Source of the DNA: Bacteroidales bacterium
GTDB lineage: Bacteria > Bacteroidota > Bacteroidia > Bacteroidales > JAOZVK01
NCBI GenBank assembly: GCA_029938185.1
Contig: JAOZVK010000086.1
Location: forward strand, 1 to 14,181
Length of the DNA stretch: 14,181 bases
Direction of reading: 5' to 3'
Position numbers and translations under genes: made by a program
The notes under the pieces: model-generated
Told to the model about the DNA's origin: nothing
The model's input: the letters and a program-made list of their open reading frames with translations, nothing else
The model's database searches: none
Shown here: positions 8,094 through 14,181 of the stretch, one piece after another
How the letters are laid out: each line of letters opens with the position of its first letter
How positions within the stretch are numbered: the first letter of the stretch is position 1

Positions 8094-8420
8094 ATAATTT
8101 TTGATTTTATATTGTCATAAAATCCTTTTTTACTTGTATTAATTTCATATTTTTTGTAATAGTTTGAATGAATTTGCAGTAATAAAAAACGTTTTTTTAT
8201 TGATAACAAAATTATTCAAGTGTAAAAAAACTCATATAATCAGACAGTTTACATATATTAAAACTTTTTGATAAAAGTATGGATAGTCCTTACAAAACAA
8301 TGTTGATTGTCCTAAAAAATATAAAATTTAATTTTTTTTGAACCTTTGGGATAAGTGGCAATAATATTTGTAAAATTGTTATTGCATAAACCGTCAGTTT
8401 GTTGTGTTCTAAAATATTTA

Positions 8421-8505
8421 TAGTTGCTTACGCATTAGTACAAAAGCCATTTAATCAGCAAGTTATTAATAGGTGGGTGTCGAAAAACTTTTGTAACAGT
8501 ACTTA
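8421..8505 (-). repeat. A-B dispersed repeat, second subtype, copy 3
   Basis: On the minus strand it starts AAGTACTGTTACAAAAGTTT, continues TTCGACA, and ends TACTAATGCGTAAGCAACTA without the terminal palindrome. It is closely similar along its whole length to the copy at 10387-10470, and the two define a subtype. Confidence 0.8.
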
Positions 8506-8525
8506 ATAATAGTTTACAAAAATAC

Positions 8526-8554
8526 TCAAGCCTTATTAAACAGGTCGAAGACCT
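8526..8554 (+). repeat. B-only dispersed repeat just beyond the GH3 stop codon
   Basis: The plus strand reads CAAGCC, TTATTAAACA, then AGGTC-GAA-GACCT (palindrome 8542-8554). It lies 3 nt past the GH3 stop codon and could act as a weak 3' hairpin for that minus-strand transcript. It is inverted relative to the copy at 8421-8505. Confidence 0.7.
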
Positions 8555-8557
8555 TAC

Positions 8558-10078
8558 TTAGTCTTTTCCTTTATTCAGTTCCAACAATTCGTCAATATGT
8601 GTTCTTTGATTTGATAGTCTAGGTATTTTGTGCTGACCACCTAACTTACCTTTTATTTTTAGCCATTTGTAAAAAACGCCCTCTTTGGCAATTTGTATTT
8701 TTGGAAAATCCAAAGAAATATTTTTATATCTTTTAGCCTCATAATCTGAATTAACAGATTTCAATGTTGTATCCAGTATTTCATTAAAATGTTCAATATT
8801 ATTTGGTAATTTTGAAAACTCAATTAGCCATTCATGTCCACCTTTTTGATTTTTTGCCATGTAAATTGGCGCAGCAGTAAACTCCCTAATGGCAGCATTG
8901 GTTCTTTTACAAGCAACACGTAGAGCTTCCTGAGCATTATCAATTATTAACTCTTCGCCAAATGCATTTATAAAATGTTTGGTTCTTCCAGTTATCTTAA
9001 TTTTAAAAGGATATTTTGATGTGAATTTTACAGTGTCGCCAATCATGTATCTCCACAAACCTCCATTTGTGGTAATAATAATAGCATAGTTTTTACCTAT
9101 TTCAACTTCTTCTAAATTATAACTTTTTGGCTGTTCTTTGTAAATTTCATTAATTGGAACAAATTCATAAAAAATACCATAATCAAGCATTAGCAACATA
9201 TCATCACTGTTTGGATTATCCTGTATTGCAAAAAAACCCTCAGATGCATTATAAGTTTCCATATAATTCATTTCTTTGGAAGGTATCATTTTTTTAAATT
9301 GCTCTCTATATGGTATAAAGCTTACGCCTCCATGAACAAATAACTCAATGTTTGGCCAAATGTCTAAAAGATTATTTTTGCCAGTTATTTCAAAAATTTT
9401 TTTAATTAATACCATTGTCCACGAAGGTACACCTGAAATATTTTTAACATTTTCGTTTATTGTGTTTACAGCCATCAGCTCAATTTTCTTTTCCCACTCA
9501 TCTAATAAAGCGATTGATTTATCGGGAGTTGTAATAAAATTTGTCCAAAAAGGCAGATTATTTATAAGTACTGCTGATAAATCGCCATAAAATAGTTCAT
9601 TGTTATACTTATTTATTTGCTGACTTCCTCCAATTGTAAGTGCTTTTCCATTCAATAAATTTTTTCCTGGAAAAAACTTGGTATACAAAGCAATCACATC
9701 TTTTCCTCCCCTCAAATGACAACTCTCCAAAGCATCATTGCTTACTGGTATATATTTGCTTCTGCTTGATGTTGTCCCCGATGATTTTGCAAACCACTTT
9801 ATATCAGTATTCCACAGGATATTTGTTTCCCCTTTCCGTAGTCTATCAACCCATGGTTTTAGTTTCTCATAAGTATTTATTGGTACGTTTTGTTTAAATT
9901 GCTCATAATTCGATATTGATAAATAATTATATTTTTTACCCCATTCGGTATTTTTTGCACTATATATTAGCTTTAGTAAAGTTTCATTTTGAACCTCTAA
10001 TGGATATTTTTTAAATAATTCTATTTGGTTTAATCTTTTTATCGAAACCCAAGATACAATTGAATTTAATAATGGCAT
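8558..10078 (-). CDS. GH3-family adenylating enzyme (acyl-acid-amido synthetase-like)
   Basis: This 506-residue protein belongs to the GH3 branch of the ANL adenylate-forming superfamily. In plants, GH3 enzymes activate hormones such as indole-3-acetate or jasmonate as acyl-adenylates and couple them to amino acids. Bacterial members are common in Bacteroidota, but their substrates are largely unknown. Visible motifs in order: ATP-binding loop SSGTTSSRSK (99-108), YNASEGFFAIQ (276-286, adenine-binding motif), LWRYMIGDTVKF (341-352, ribose-binding Asp348), KITGRTKHFINAFGEEL (361-377, hinge and start of the C-terminal lid). The C-terminal lid, ~380-506, includes IKGKLGGQHKIPRL. All expected regions are intact and the length is typical. 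No signal peptide or membrane segment is seen, so it should be cytosolic. The ATG at 10078 is followed by a normal family N-terminus. Its flanking gaps suggest a single-gene unit. A candidate -7 box lies ~140 nt upstream. The substrate cannot be read from the sequence. Confidence 0.92.
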   Translation of the reverse strand: MPLLNSIVSWVSIKRLNQIELFKKYPLEVQNETLLKLIYSAKNTEWGKKYNYLSISNYEQFKQNVPINTYEKLKPWVDRLRKGETNILWNTDIKWFAKSSGTTSSRSKYIPVSNDALESCHLRGGKDVIALYTKFFPGKNLLNGKALTIGGSQQINKYNNELFYGDLSAVLINNLPFWTNFITTPDKSIALLDEWEKKIELMAVNTINENVKNISGVPSWTMVLIKKIFEITGKNNLLDIWPNIELFVHGGVSFIPYREQFKKMIPSKEMNYMETYNASEGFFAIQDNPNSDDMLLMLDYGIFYEFVPINEIYKEQPKSYNLEEVEIGKNYAIIITTNGGLWRYMIGDTVKFTSKYPFKIKITGRTKHFINAFGEELIIDNAQEALRVACKRTNAAIREFTAAPIYMAKNQKGGHEWLIEFSKLPNNIEHFNEILDTTLKSVNSDYEAKRYKNISLDFPKIQIAKEGVFYKWLKIKGKLGGQHKIPRLSNQRTHIDELLELNKGKD

Positions 10079-10218
10079 ATAGTAATTGTTAGATTATTAG
10101 TAGTTTATATAATATATAATATCAATAAAGCAATTTTGTAATTAATTTTAACATAAAAAAATATTAAATTTAACAGATAAATATATTAATCAAAAATATT
10201 TTTTCATTAAATTTACAA

Positions 10219-10226
10219 CAAAATTA
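10219..10226 (-). promoter_or_regulatory. Candidate -7 promoter element for the GH3 gene
   Basis: The minus strand reads TAATTTTG, fitting TAnnTTTG, about 140 nt before the GH3 start. No clear -33 element is seen, so chance occurrence is a real possibility. Confidence 0.22.
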
Positions 10227-10386
10227 AAGTTTTTTTTTAACAGTTCCTAAAGGACATTCTTAAAAACTCTGATTTTAAGGCTTTTTGAAGTTTTTTTTTT
10301 AAATCATATATTAATGTCGAAAATGCGATACATTGAGCTTGTCAAAATGAAGATTATAAAATTAGGAAACTACGAATTATAATTTA

Positions 10387-10470
10387 TAGTTGCTTACGCA
10401 TTAGTATAAAAGCAATTTAATCAAGAAATTATGAATAAGTAAATATCTGGAAACTTTTGTAACAGTACTT
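10387..10470 (-). repeat. A-B dispersed repeat, second subtype, copy 4
   Basis: On the minus strand it starts AAGTACTGTTACAAAAGTTT and ends TACTAATGCGTAAGCAACTA, like the copy at 8421-8505, differing mainly in the middle. It lacks the terminal palindrome and lies upstream of, and in the same direction as, the GH3 gene. Confidence 0.8.
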
Positions 10471-10563
10471 ATAAAATTTCAAAGGAACACAAAAATTAGG
10501 GTTTTTAGATGTATCCTAAGTTAAAACATTTGATATATTAAAAATAGATAAAAAATAGAATTT

Positions 10564-11217
10564 ATGAACATATTAAATATTATATTAAGTATAAATGTAG
10601 GTATTCAATTTAGTATATTTGATTTTTTAATATTTATTGCTATAGTATGGGGGGTATATAAAGGTTATAAACGAGGGTTTATTGTACACATAATATCACT
10701 TTTTGCATTAATAACAGGAATATTTATTGCTATAAAAATGGTTGATTCTATATATTTATTTCTTGCCGATAAATCTACTGTTCCCTTAACTCAATTACCT
10801 GTAATTCTATTTGTAATTTTATTTTTATTAATTATTTTTGGTACACATATAGCTGCCGATATTATTGAAAAAACGGTACAATCTCTTGAGAAAAAAATTA
10901 TTGATAGAACATTAGGTGTTGCTTTCAATATTATTAAATACATGTTTTTTATTAGTATATTTTTAATATTTATTCAAAAAATTGATAATAGTGCTAAGTT
11001 TATAACAAACGATGAAAGAGAAGCCTCAAAACTATTATCGCCTTTTACAAAATTTGCCTCAAGCGTATTTCCATATCTGGATTTTAAAATAACCCATAAA
11101 CAAGCTTTTCTAAAAGATGATGGTAGTAAAAAAGTGGATAAAACTAATGAAACTAAAAAAACTAATAAAACTAAAAATGATTCTATCAGAAAATTTGAGC
11201 ATGAAGACGATTTCTAA
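10564..11217 (+). CDS. CvpA-family integral membrane protein
   Basis: This 217-residue protein has four predicted membrane segments (about 17-33, 40-58, 79-96, 116-138). The CvpA pattern is present: an aspartate at the start of TM1 (FDFLIFIAIVWG), the glycine-rich turn GVYKGYKRGF (30-39) between TM1 and TM2, and DRTLGVAFNIIKY (114-126) at TM4. Family members are linked to colicin V production or export in E. coli and, more widely, to envelope stress tolerance; the biochemical role is not settled. The C-terminal tail (~180-217) is hydrophilic, rich in Lys, Thr and Asn (TNETKKTNKTKN) and ends in an acidic patch, a common layout in Bacteroidota CvpA proteins. The ATG at 10564 begins 16 residues before TM1. 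No Shine-Dalgarno is visible. It stands alone between large gaps. Confidence 0.82.
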   Translation: MNILNIILSINVGIQFSIFDFLIFIAIVWGVYKGYKRGFIVHIISLFALITGIFIAIKMVDSIYLFLADKSTVPLTQLPVILFVILFLLIIFGTHIAADIIEKTVQSLEKKIIDRTLGVAFNIIKYMFFISIFLIFIQKIDNSAKFITNDEREASKLLSPFTKFASSVFPYLDFKITHKQAFLKDDGSKKVDKTNETKKTNKTKNDSIRKFEHEDDF

Positions 11218-11261
11218 AGTTTTTGACTAAATAAAAATAGTAAATAGTAAAAATTTGTTTC

Positions 11262-11283
11262 TGTCTTAATAAATGATAAGACA
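11262..11283 (+). terminator. Hairpin downstream of the CvpA gene
   Basis: TGTCTTA (11262-11268) pairs perfectly with TAAGACA (11277-11283) around an 8-nt loop, 45 nt past the CvpA stop. Only ATTT follows, so it is at best a weak terminator. Confidence 0.3.
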
Positions 11284-11286
11284 ATT

Positions 11287-11341
11287 TAAGGAAATGACGA
11301 ATTATAAATTACGAATTACGAATTGGTTTACACCTAAATAT
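11287..11341 (+). repeat. Module C repeat, copy 2, with tandem ACGAATT units
   Basis: The blocks TAAGGAAA and GTTTACACCTAA match 5963-5997. Between them ACGAATT occurs three times (11297-11303, 11311-11317, 11318-11324), the last two directly adjacent. Confidence 0.6.
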
Positions 11342-11494
11342 AAGTATCTTACAAAAAACAAATCGGAAAGTTATTTTTTAACGATCCCTAAGTAAATTAA
11401 TTAATCATGGATAATTTAGGTTTTAGCCTCAAATATGTTGTAACTTAATAAAGTGTCGATTTTATGCAATTTTGTATTTGTTATCATTTTATAT

Positions 11495-11597
11495 AAGTAC
11501 TATTACAAAAGTTTTTCGGTATTTGATTTTACATAATTATTTGTATGACAGTGTTATACAAAGATGCGTAAGCCACATTAAATAGATAGAAGACCTT
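11495..11597 (+). repeat. A-B composite dispersed repeat, copy 5
   Basis: It starts AAGTACTATTACAAAAGTTT and continues to GATGCGTAAGCCACATTAAA, ending in a degenerate palindrome AGATA-GAA-GACCT (11584-11596). It is full length and uninterrupted. Confidence 0.85.
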
Positions 11598-11841
11598 ATT
11601 TCAATAGATAATCTTTATATAAAAAGTTCATAAAATTTTGTGTGTGTTACATGAAATTTATTCCTAACATCTCCAAACAAGTTTTATCCAAAAAATCTAA
11701 TTTTGAAATGCTAAACTAAAATTTTATAAAAATAATTAAGTTTCCACACAAAAATAATAATGAATTTTAATATTATTTGTATGTTTGTAACAATTCGAAA
11801 TTGCACTTGATTACAAGTCATAGTGCTTAAACTTTAACTAT

Positions 11842-11945
11842 AAGTACTGTTACTAAAGTTTTTTGACATTTATTTTTGTGCAATTAGTTATATAACAGCG
11901 ATTTGAGAAAGATGCGTAAACCACATTAAATAGATCGAAGACCTT
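11842..11945 (+). repeat. A-B composite dispersed repeat, copy 6, directly before fbaA
   Basis: It starts AAGTACTGTTACTAAAGTTT, passes GTGCAATTAGTT, GATGCGTAAACC and ACATTAAAT, and ends in a near-palindrome AGATC-GAA-GACCT (11932-11944), 32 nt before the fbaA ATG. Copies 5 and 6 lie in the same orientation in the same gap. Confidence 0.85.
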
Positions 11946-11976
11946 AGTATAAATTATTAATTTTAAATAAATTATC

Positions 11977-13053
11977 ATGCAAAAACTTTCAGATATTGTA
12001 TCTCCTGGATTAGTCACAGGAAGCGATGTACAAAAAATTTTTAAAATAGCCAAAGAAAACAATTATGCATTACCTGCCGTAAATATAGTTGGGTCACACT
12101 CGGCAAATGCAGTACTTGAAGCAGCAAAAGATGCGAACTCTCCAGTAATTGTTCAGTTATCAAACGGAGGAGCTCATTTTTTTGCTGGAAAATCTATAAC
12201 TGGCGAAAATCAAAAAGCAGCAATATTAGGAGCTATTGCAGGAGCAAAGCATGTTGCAACATTAGCCGAAGCTTATGGAATACCAGTTATATTACATACC
12301 GACCATGCTGCAAAAAAACTACTTCCATGGATTGATGGTTTGTTGGTTGCAAGCGAAGTGCATTATGCCAAACATGGAAAACCGTTGTATAGCTCTCATA
12401 TGTTAGACCTATCAACAGAACCGATTGAAGAAAACATATCAACTTGCGAAAAATACTTAGAAAGAATGAGTAAAATTGATATGACATTAGAAATAGAGTT
12501 AGGTGTAACTGGTGGAGAAGAAGATGGAGTAGACCATTCGGATATTGATAACTCAAAATTATATACACAACCCGAAGAGGTAGCATTGGCATATGAAAGA
12601 TTAAGCAAAATAAGTGATAAATTTACAATTGCCGCTTCATTTGGAAACGTACATGGTGTGTACAAGCCTGGTAATGTTTGTTTGACTCCTGTTATATTAA
12701 AAAACTCTCAGGAATTTATAAAAACTAAATATAACACTGGAGATAATCCAGTTGATTTTGTATTTCATGGTGGTTCGGGTTCTAGTCAAGAAGAAATAAG
12801 AGAAGCTATCTCGTATGGCGTAATTAAAATGAATATTGATACCGATACACAATGGGCTTTTTGGGATGGTATCAGAGAATATGAACAACAATTTAAAGAT
12901 TATCTACAAGCACAAATAGGTAATCCTGAAGGTGAAGACAAACCCAACAAAAAGAAATACGACCCACGCGTTTGGTTACGTAAAGCAGAATTATCTATGA
13001 TTGAAAGATTAAAAATTGCTTTTGACGATTTGAATTGTAATAATAGATTTTAA
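11977..13053 (+). CDS. fbaA: Class IIA fructose-bisphosphate aldolase
   Basis: This enzyme cleaves fructose 1,6-bisphosphate to dihydroxyacetone phosphate and glyceraldehyde 3-phosphate, and catalyses the reverse reaction in gluconeogenesis. It is a zinc-dependent cytosolic enzyme, usually a dimer. The 358-residue product is nearly the same length as E. coli FbaA and aligns with it along the whole chain. Catalytic and metal residues are present: HTDHAAKK (Asp109, zinc ligand His110), EIEL (Glu174), NVHGVYKPG (zinc ligand His226), FHGGSGSS (zinc ligand His264, phosphate-binding loop), and NIDTDTQW (286-293). The C-terminus PRVWLRKAE is also family-typical. The ATG at 11977 gives the standard N-terminus; no Shine-Dalgarno is visible. 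It is followed after 200 bp by accD in the same direction. The long repeat-filled leader region upstream could contain the promoter. Confidence 0.98.
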   Translation: MQKLSDIVSPGLVTGSDVQKIFKIAKENNYALPAVNIVGSHSANAVLEAAKDANSPVIVQLSNGGAHFFAGKSITGENQKAAILGAIAGAKHVATLAEAYGIPVILHTDHAAKKLLPWIDGLLVASEVHYAKHGKPLYSSHMLDLSTEPIEENISTCEKYLERMSKIDMTLEIELGVTGGEEDGVDHSDIDNSKLYTQPEEVALAYERLSKISDKFTIAASFGNVHGVYKPGNVCLTPVILKNSQEFIKTKYNTGDNPVDFVFHGGSGSSQEEIREAISYGVIKMNIDTDTQWAFWDGIREYEQQFKDYLQAQIGNPEGEDKPNKKKYDPRVWLRKAELSMIERLKIAFDDLNCNNRF

Positions 13054-13093
13054 TACTATAATCAATAAAATCGCAAAGAAATGACTTATTGGT

Positions 13094-13152
13094 AACCCAC
13101 GATGCTAATCGTGGGTTGATAACAAGCCAATTACAAAAATGCCTTTAGGCAT
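13094..13152. repeat. Double-hairpin REP-like element between fbaA and accD
   Basis: Two perfect hairpins lie close together. AACCCACGA (13094-13102) pairs with TCGTGGGTT (13109-13117) around a 6-nt loop, and ATGCCT (13139-13144) pairs with AGGCAT (13147-13152). The first stem is much more GC-rich than its surroundings. No T-run follows either, which argues against a plain terminator. Paired small hairpins of this kind are typical of REP elements moved by IS200-like Y1 transposases; that link is an inference. Confidence 0.55.
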
Positions 13153-13180
13153 AACCTATATAATTGCATATTATTTATAA

Positions 13181-13213
13181 TTCATAAGCAACATTAAACA
13201 GGTCGAAGACCTT
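13181..13213 (+). repeat. B-only dispersed repeat, 41 nt before the accD start
   Basis: It reads TTCATAAGCAACATTAAACA, then the perfect palindrome AGGTC-GAA-GACCT at 13200-13212. It has the sense orientation seen upstream of the symporter and fbaA genes. Module A is absent; the REP-like element takes its place. Confidence 0.75.
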
Positions 13214-13253
13214 AATTCAATATACATTTTACAAATTATTTTTATCAAAAATT

Positions 13254-14099
13254 ATGGGCTGGTTTAATAGATTAAAAAGTGGAATTAATACACAAACAAA
13301 AGATAAAAAAGAAACAAAAGAAGGTTTATGGTATAAGTGTCCTAAATGCAAAAAAATTGTAACATCTGATGACCATGAAAAAAACTTAAACGTATGTTCT
13401 GAATGTGGATATCACGATAGAATAAAAACAACTGAATATTTTAAGTTATTACTTGATAACAATGAGTATACTGAATTATTTGGAAACATAAGTTCTGTTG
13501 ATCCATTAGAATTTGTTGATACCAAAAAATATACTGACAGATTATCACAAACTAATAAAAAAACAGGATTAAATGATGCTATAACAACCATTCATGGAAA
13601 AATGGACGAGCAAGATATTGTTATTGCAGCTATGAACTTTGAGTTTATAGGCGGCTCTATGGGATCAGTTGTGGGTGAAAAAATTTCGAGGGCAATAGAT
13701 TATTGCATTAAAAATAAATTTCCATTTATTATAATATCTAAATCAGGAGGTGCAAGAATGATGGAAGCTGCATTCTCTTTGATGCAAATGGCTAAAACAT
13801 CGGCAAAACTAAATTTGTTAGCAAAAGCAAAATTACCATATATATCATTACTACTCGACCCTACAACAGGTGGAGTAACAGCATCATATGCTATGTTGGG
13901 CGATGTTAATATAGCCGAACCAAATGCATTAATAGGTTTTGCAGGTCCAAGAGTAATTAGAGAAACTATTGGAAGAGATTTACCCGAAGGATTTCAAAGG
14001 TCAGAATTTTTACTTGAACATGGATTTTTAGATTACATTGTTGAACGAAAAAATTTGAAATCAACAATATCTAAACAATTAAGATTATTTGCAAATTAG
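13254..14099 (+). CDS. accD: Acetyl-CoA carboxylase carboxyltransferase subunit beta
   Basis: With AccA it forms the carboxyltransferase that moves CO2 from biotin to acetyl-CoA, giving malonyl-CoA, the first committed step of fatty-acid synthesis. The 281-residue protein matches E. coli AccD closely but lacks the Pro-rich C-terminal tail, as many bacterial AccDs do. The N-terminal four-cysteine zinc ribbon is intact (Cys29, Cys32, Cys48, Cys51). The crotonase-like core carries GGSMGSVVGEKISRAIDY, SGGARMMEAAFSLMQMAKTS, LLDPTTGGVTASYAMLGD, and IGFAGPRVIRETIGRDLPEG followed by FQRSEFLLEHGF. These include the glycine-rich oxyanion-hole and acyl-CoA-binding loops. The ATG at 13254 gives the usual start MGWFNRLKSG. 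No Shine-Dalgarno is seen. accA and the biotin carboxylase genes are not in this window. The 82 bp after the stop codon (14100-14181) show no further gene. Confidence 0.98.
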   Translation: MGWFNRLKSGINTQTKDKKETKEGLWYKCPKCKKIVTSDDHEKNLNVCSECGYHDRIKTTEYFKLLLDNNEYTELFGNISSVDPLEFVDTKKYTDRLSQTNKKTGLNDAITTIHGKMDEQDIVIAAMNFEFIGGSMGSVVGEKISRAIDYCIKNKFPFIIISKSGGARMMEAAFSLMQMAKTSAKLNLLAKAKLPYISLLLDPTTGGVTASYAMLGDVNIAEPNALIGFAGPRVIRETIGRDLPEGFQRSEFLLEHGFLDYIVERKNLKSTISKQLRLFAN

Positions 14100-14181
14100 G
14101 GTCTTAAGATGATTTTTAGGCTATACCTGGTCTTATAAAAATACAAGCAAAAATAGCTTATTTAAGTTTTTTATTAGTTCC

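Larger units (their letters stand above)
7850..8557. other. Intergenic region upstream of the symporter gene
   Basis: This 708-bp gap between two minus-strand genes has no credible ORF. It holds, from the symporter outward, a B-only repeat, a full A-B copy, a small hairpin (GGTAGT 8042-8047 with ACTACC 8052-8057), a candidate promoter at 8086-8093, an AT-rich stretch to about 8420 with nothing I recognise, a second-type A-B copy, and a B-only copy in the opposite orientation next to the GH3 stop codon. Confidence 0.8.
10079..10563. other. Divergent intergenic region between the GH3 and CvpA genes
   Basis: These 485 bp should carry the promoters of both divergent genes. It holds one second-subtype repeat copy (10387-10470), a candidate minus-strand -7 box (10219-10226), poly-T tracts near 10231 and 10293, and otherwise AT-rich sequence with no ORF. 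Upstream of CvpA, CATTTGATA at 10527-10535 resembles a -7 element only loosely. Confidence 0.7.
11218..11976. other. Long intergenic region upstream of fbaA
   Basis: This 759-bp gap has no credible ORF. It contains a hairpin after the CvpA gene, a module C repeat, two full A-B repeat copies in tandem about 245 bp apart, and AT-rich sequence between them. A minus-strand frame of 69 codons (11853-12062) only reads the repeat backwards. TATGTTTG at 11780-11787 fits the -7 consensus TAnnTTTG on the plus strand but lacks a clear -33 partner. Confidence 0.75.

Noticed and set aside
11871..11878. Promoter -7 match TATTTTTG within repeat copy 6
   Set aside because: The matching bases are not conserved in the other repeat copies and no -33 element lies at the right distance, so it is probably chance in T-rich DNA.
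11853..12062. Minus-strand ORF of 69 codons overlapping the fbaA start
   Set aside because: It overlaps the conserved N-terminus of fbaA and otherwise consists of repeat copy 6 read backwards.
5719..13213. A CRISPR array or tandem array from the repeated AGGTC palindromes
   Set aside because: Copies are hundreds to thousands of bases apart, in both orientations, embedded in longer related sequence, with no uniform spacers and no cas genes.

Overview
The window looks like a chromosomal stretch from an AT-rich member of the Bacteroidota. Several things point that way: a SprB-type repeat domain, a SpoIIE phosphatase of the type common in that phylum, a GH3-family enzyme, a symporter of the long, signal-peptide-bearing type, start codons with no recognisable Shine-Dalgarno sequence, and very AT-rich intergenic DNA. 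The assignment rests on gene content and style; no rRNA or other taxonomic marker is present.

Layout. Positions 1-221 hold the end of a Lys/Glu-rich coiled-coil protein, perhaps of the Rpn/PD-(D/E)XK transposase-nuclease type. Positions 324-5714 (+) encode a 1796-residue signalling protein: Ser/Thr kinase, AAA/STAND-like ATPase, helical TPR-like region, GAF, coiled coil, SpoIIE/PP2C phosphatase. On the minus strand follow an alanine/glycine:cation symporter with an N-terminal SprB-like domain (6029-7849) and a GH3-family adenylating enzyme (8558-10078). On the plus strand follow a CvpA-family membrane protein (10564-11217), class IIA fructose-bisphosphate aldolase fbaA (11977-13053) and the acetyl-CoA carboxylase beta subunit accD (13254-14099). 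Most genes stand alone with long gaps and probably have their own promoters. No clear functional system links them. fbaA and accD are adjacent housekeeping genes of glycolysis/gluconeogenesis and fatty-acid synthesis.

The intergenic DNA is the most unusual part. Six copies of a roughly 85-106 bp composite repeat are spread over the gaps. Each has a leading module A (consensus start AAGTACTnTTACAAAAGTTT) and a trailing module B; in the full copies B ends in the small palindrome AGGTC-GAA-GACCT. Extra B-only copies also occur. All six A-containing copies point the same way as the transcription of the gene they flank, and five of the six lie upstream of a gene. Perfect or near-perfect palindromes sit 24-41 nt before the start codons of the symporter, fbaA and accD. 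One copy (5719-5949) is split by a 116-bp insert with 23-bp imperfect terminal inverted repeats and a flanking direct repeat. This is a MITE-like element nested in the repeat, and unsplit copies in the same window serve as empty-site references. A separate double-hairpin, REP-like element lies between fbaA and accD.

I found no tRNA, rRNA, CRISPR array or intact transposase gene. I do not claim a complete new system. The best leads are the oriented repeat family with its nested MITE, the SprB-symporter fusion and the kinase-phosphatase giant protein.
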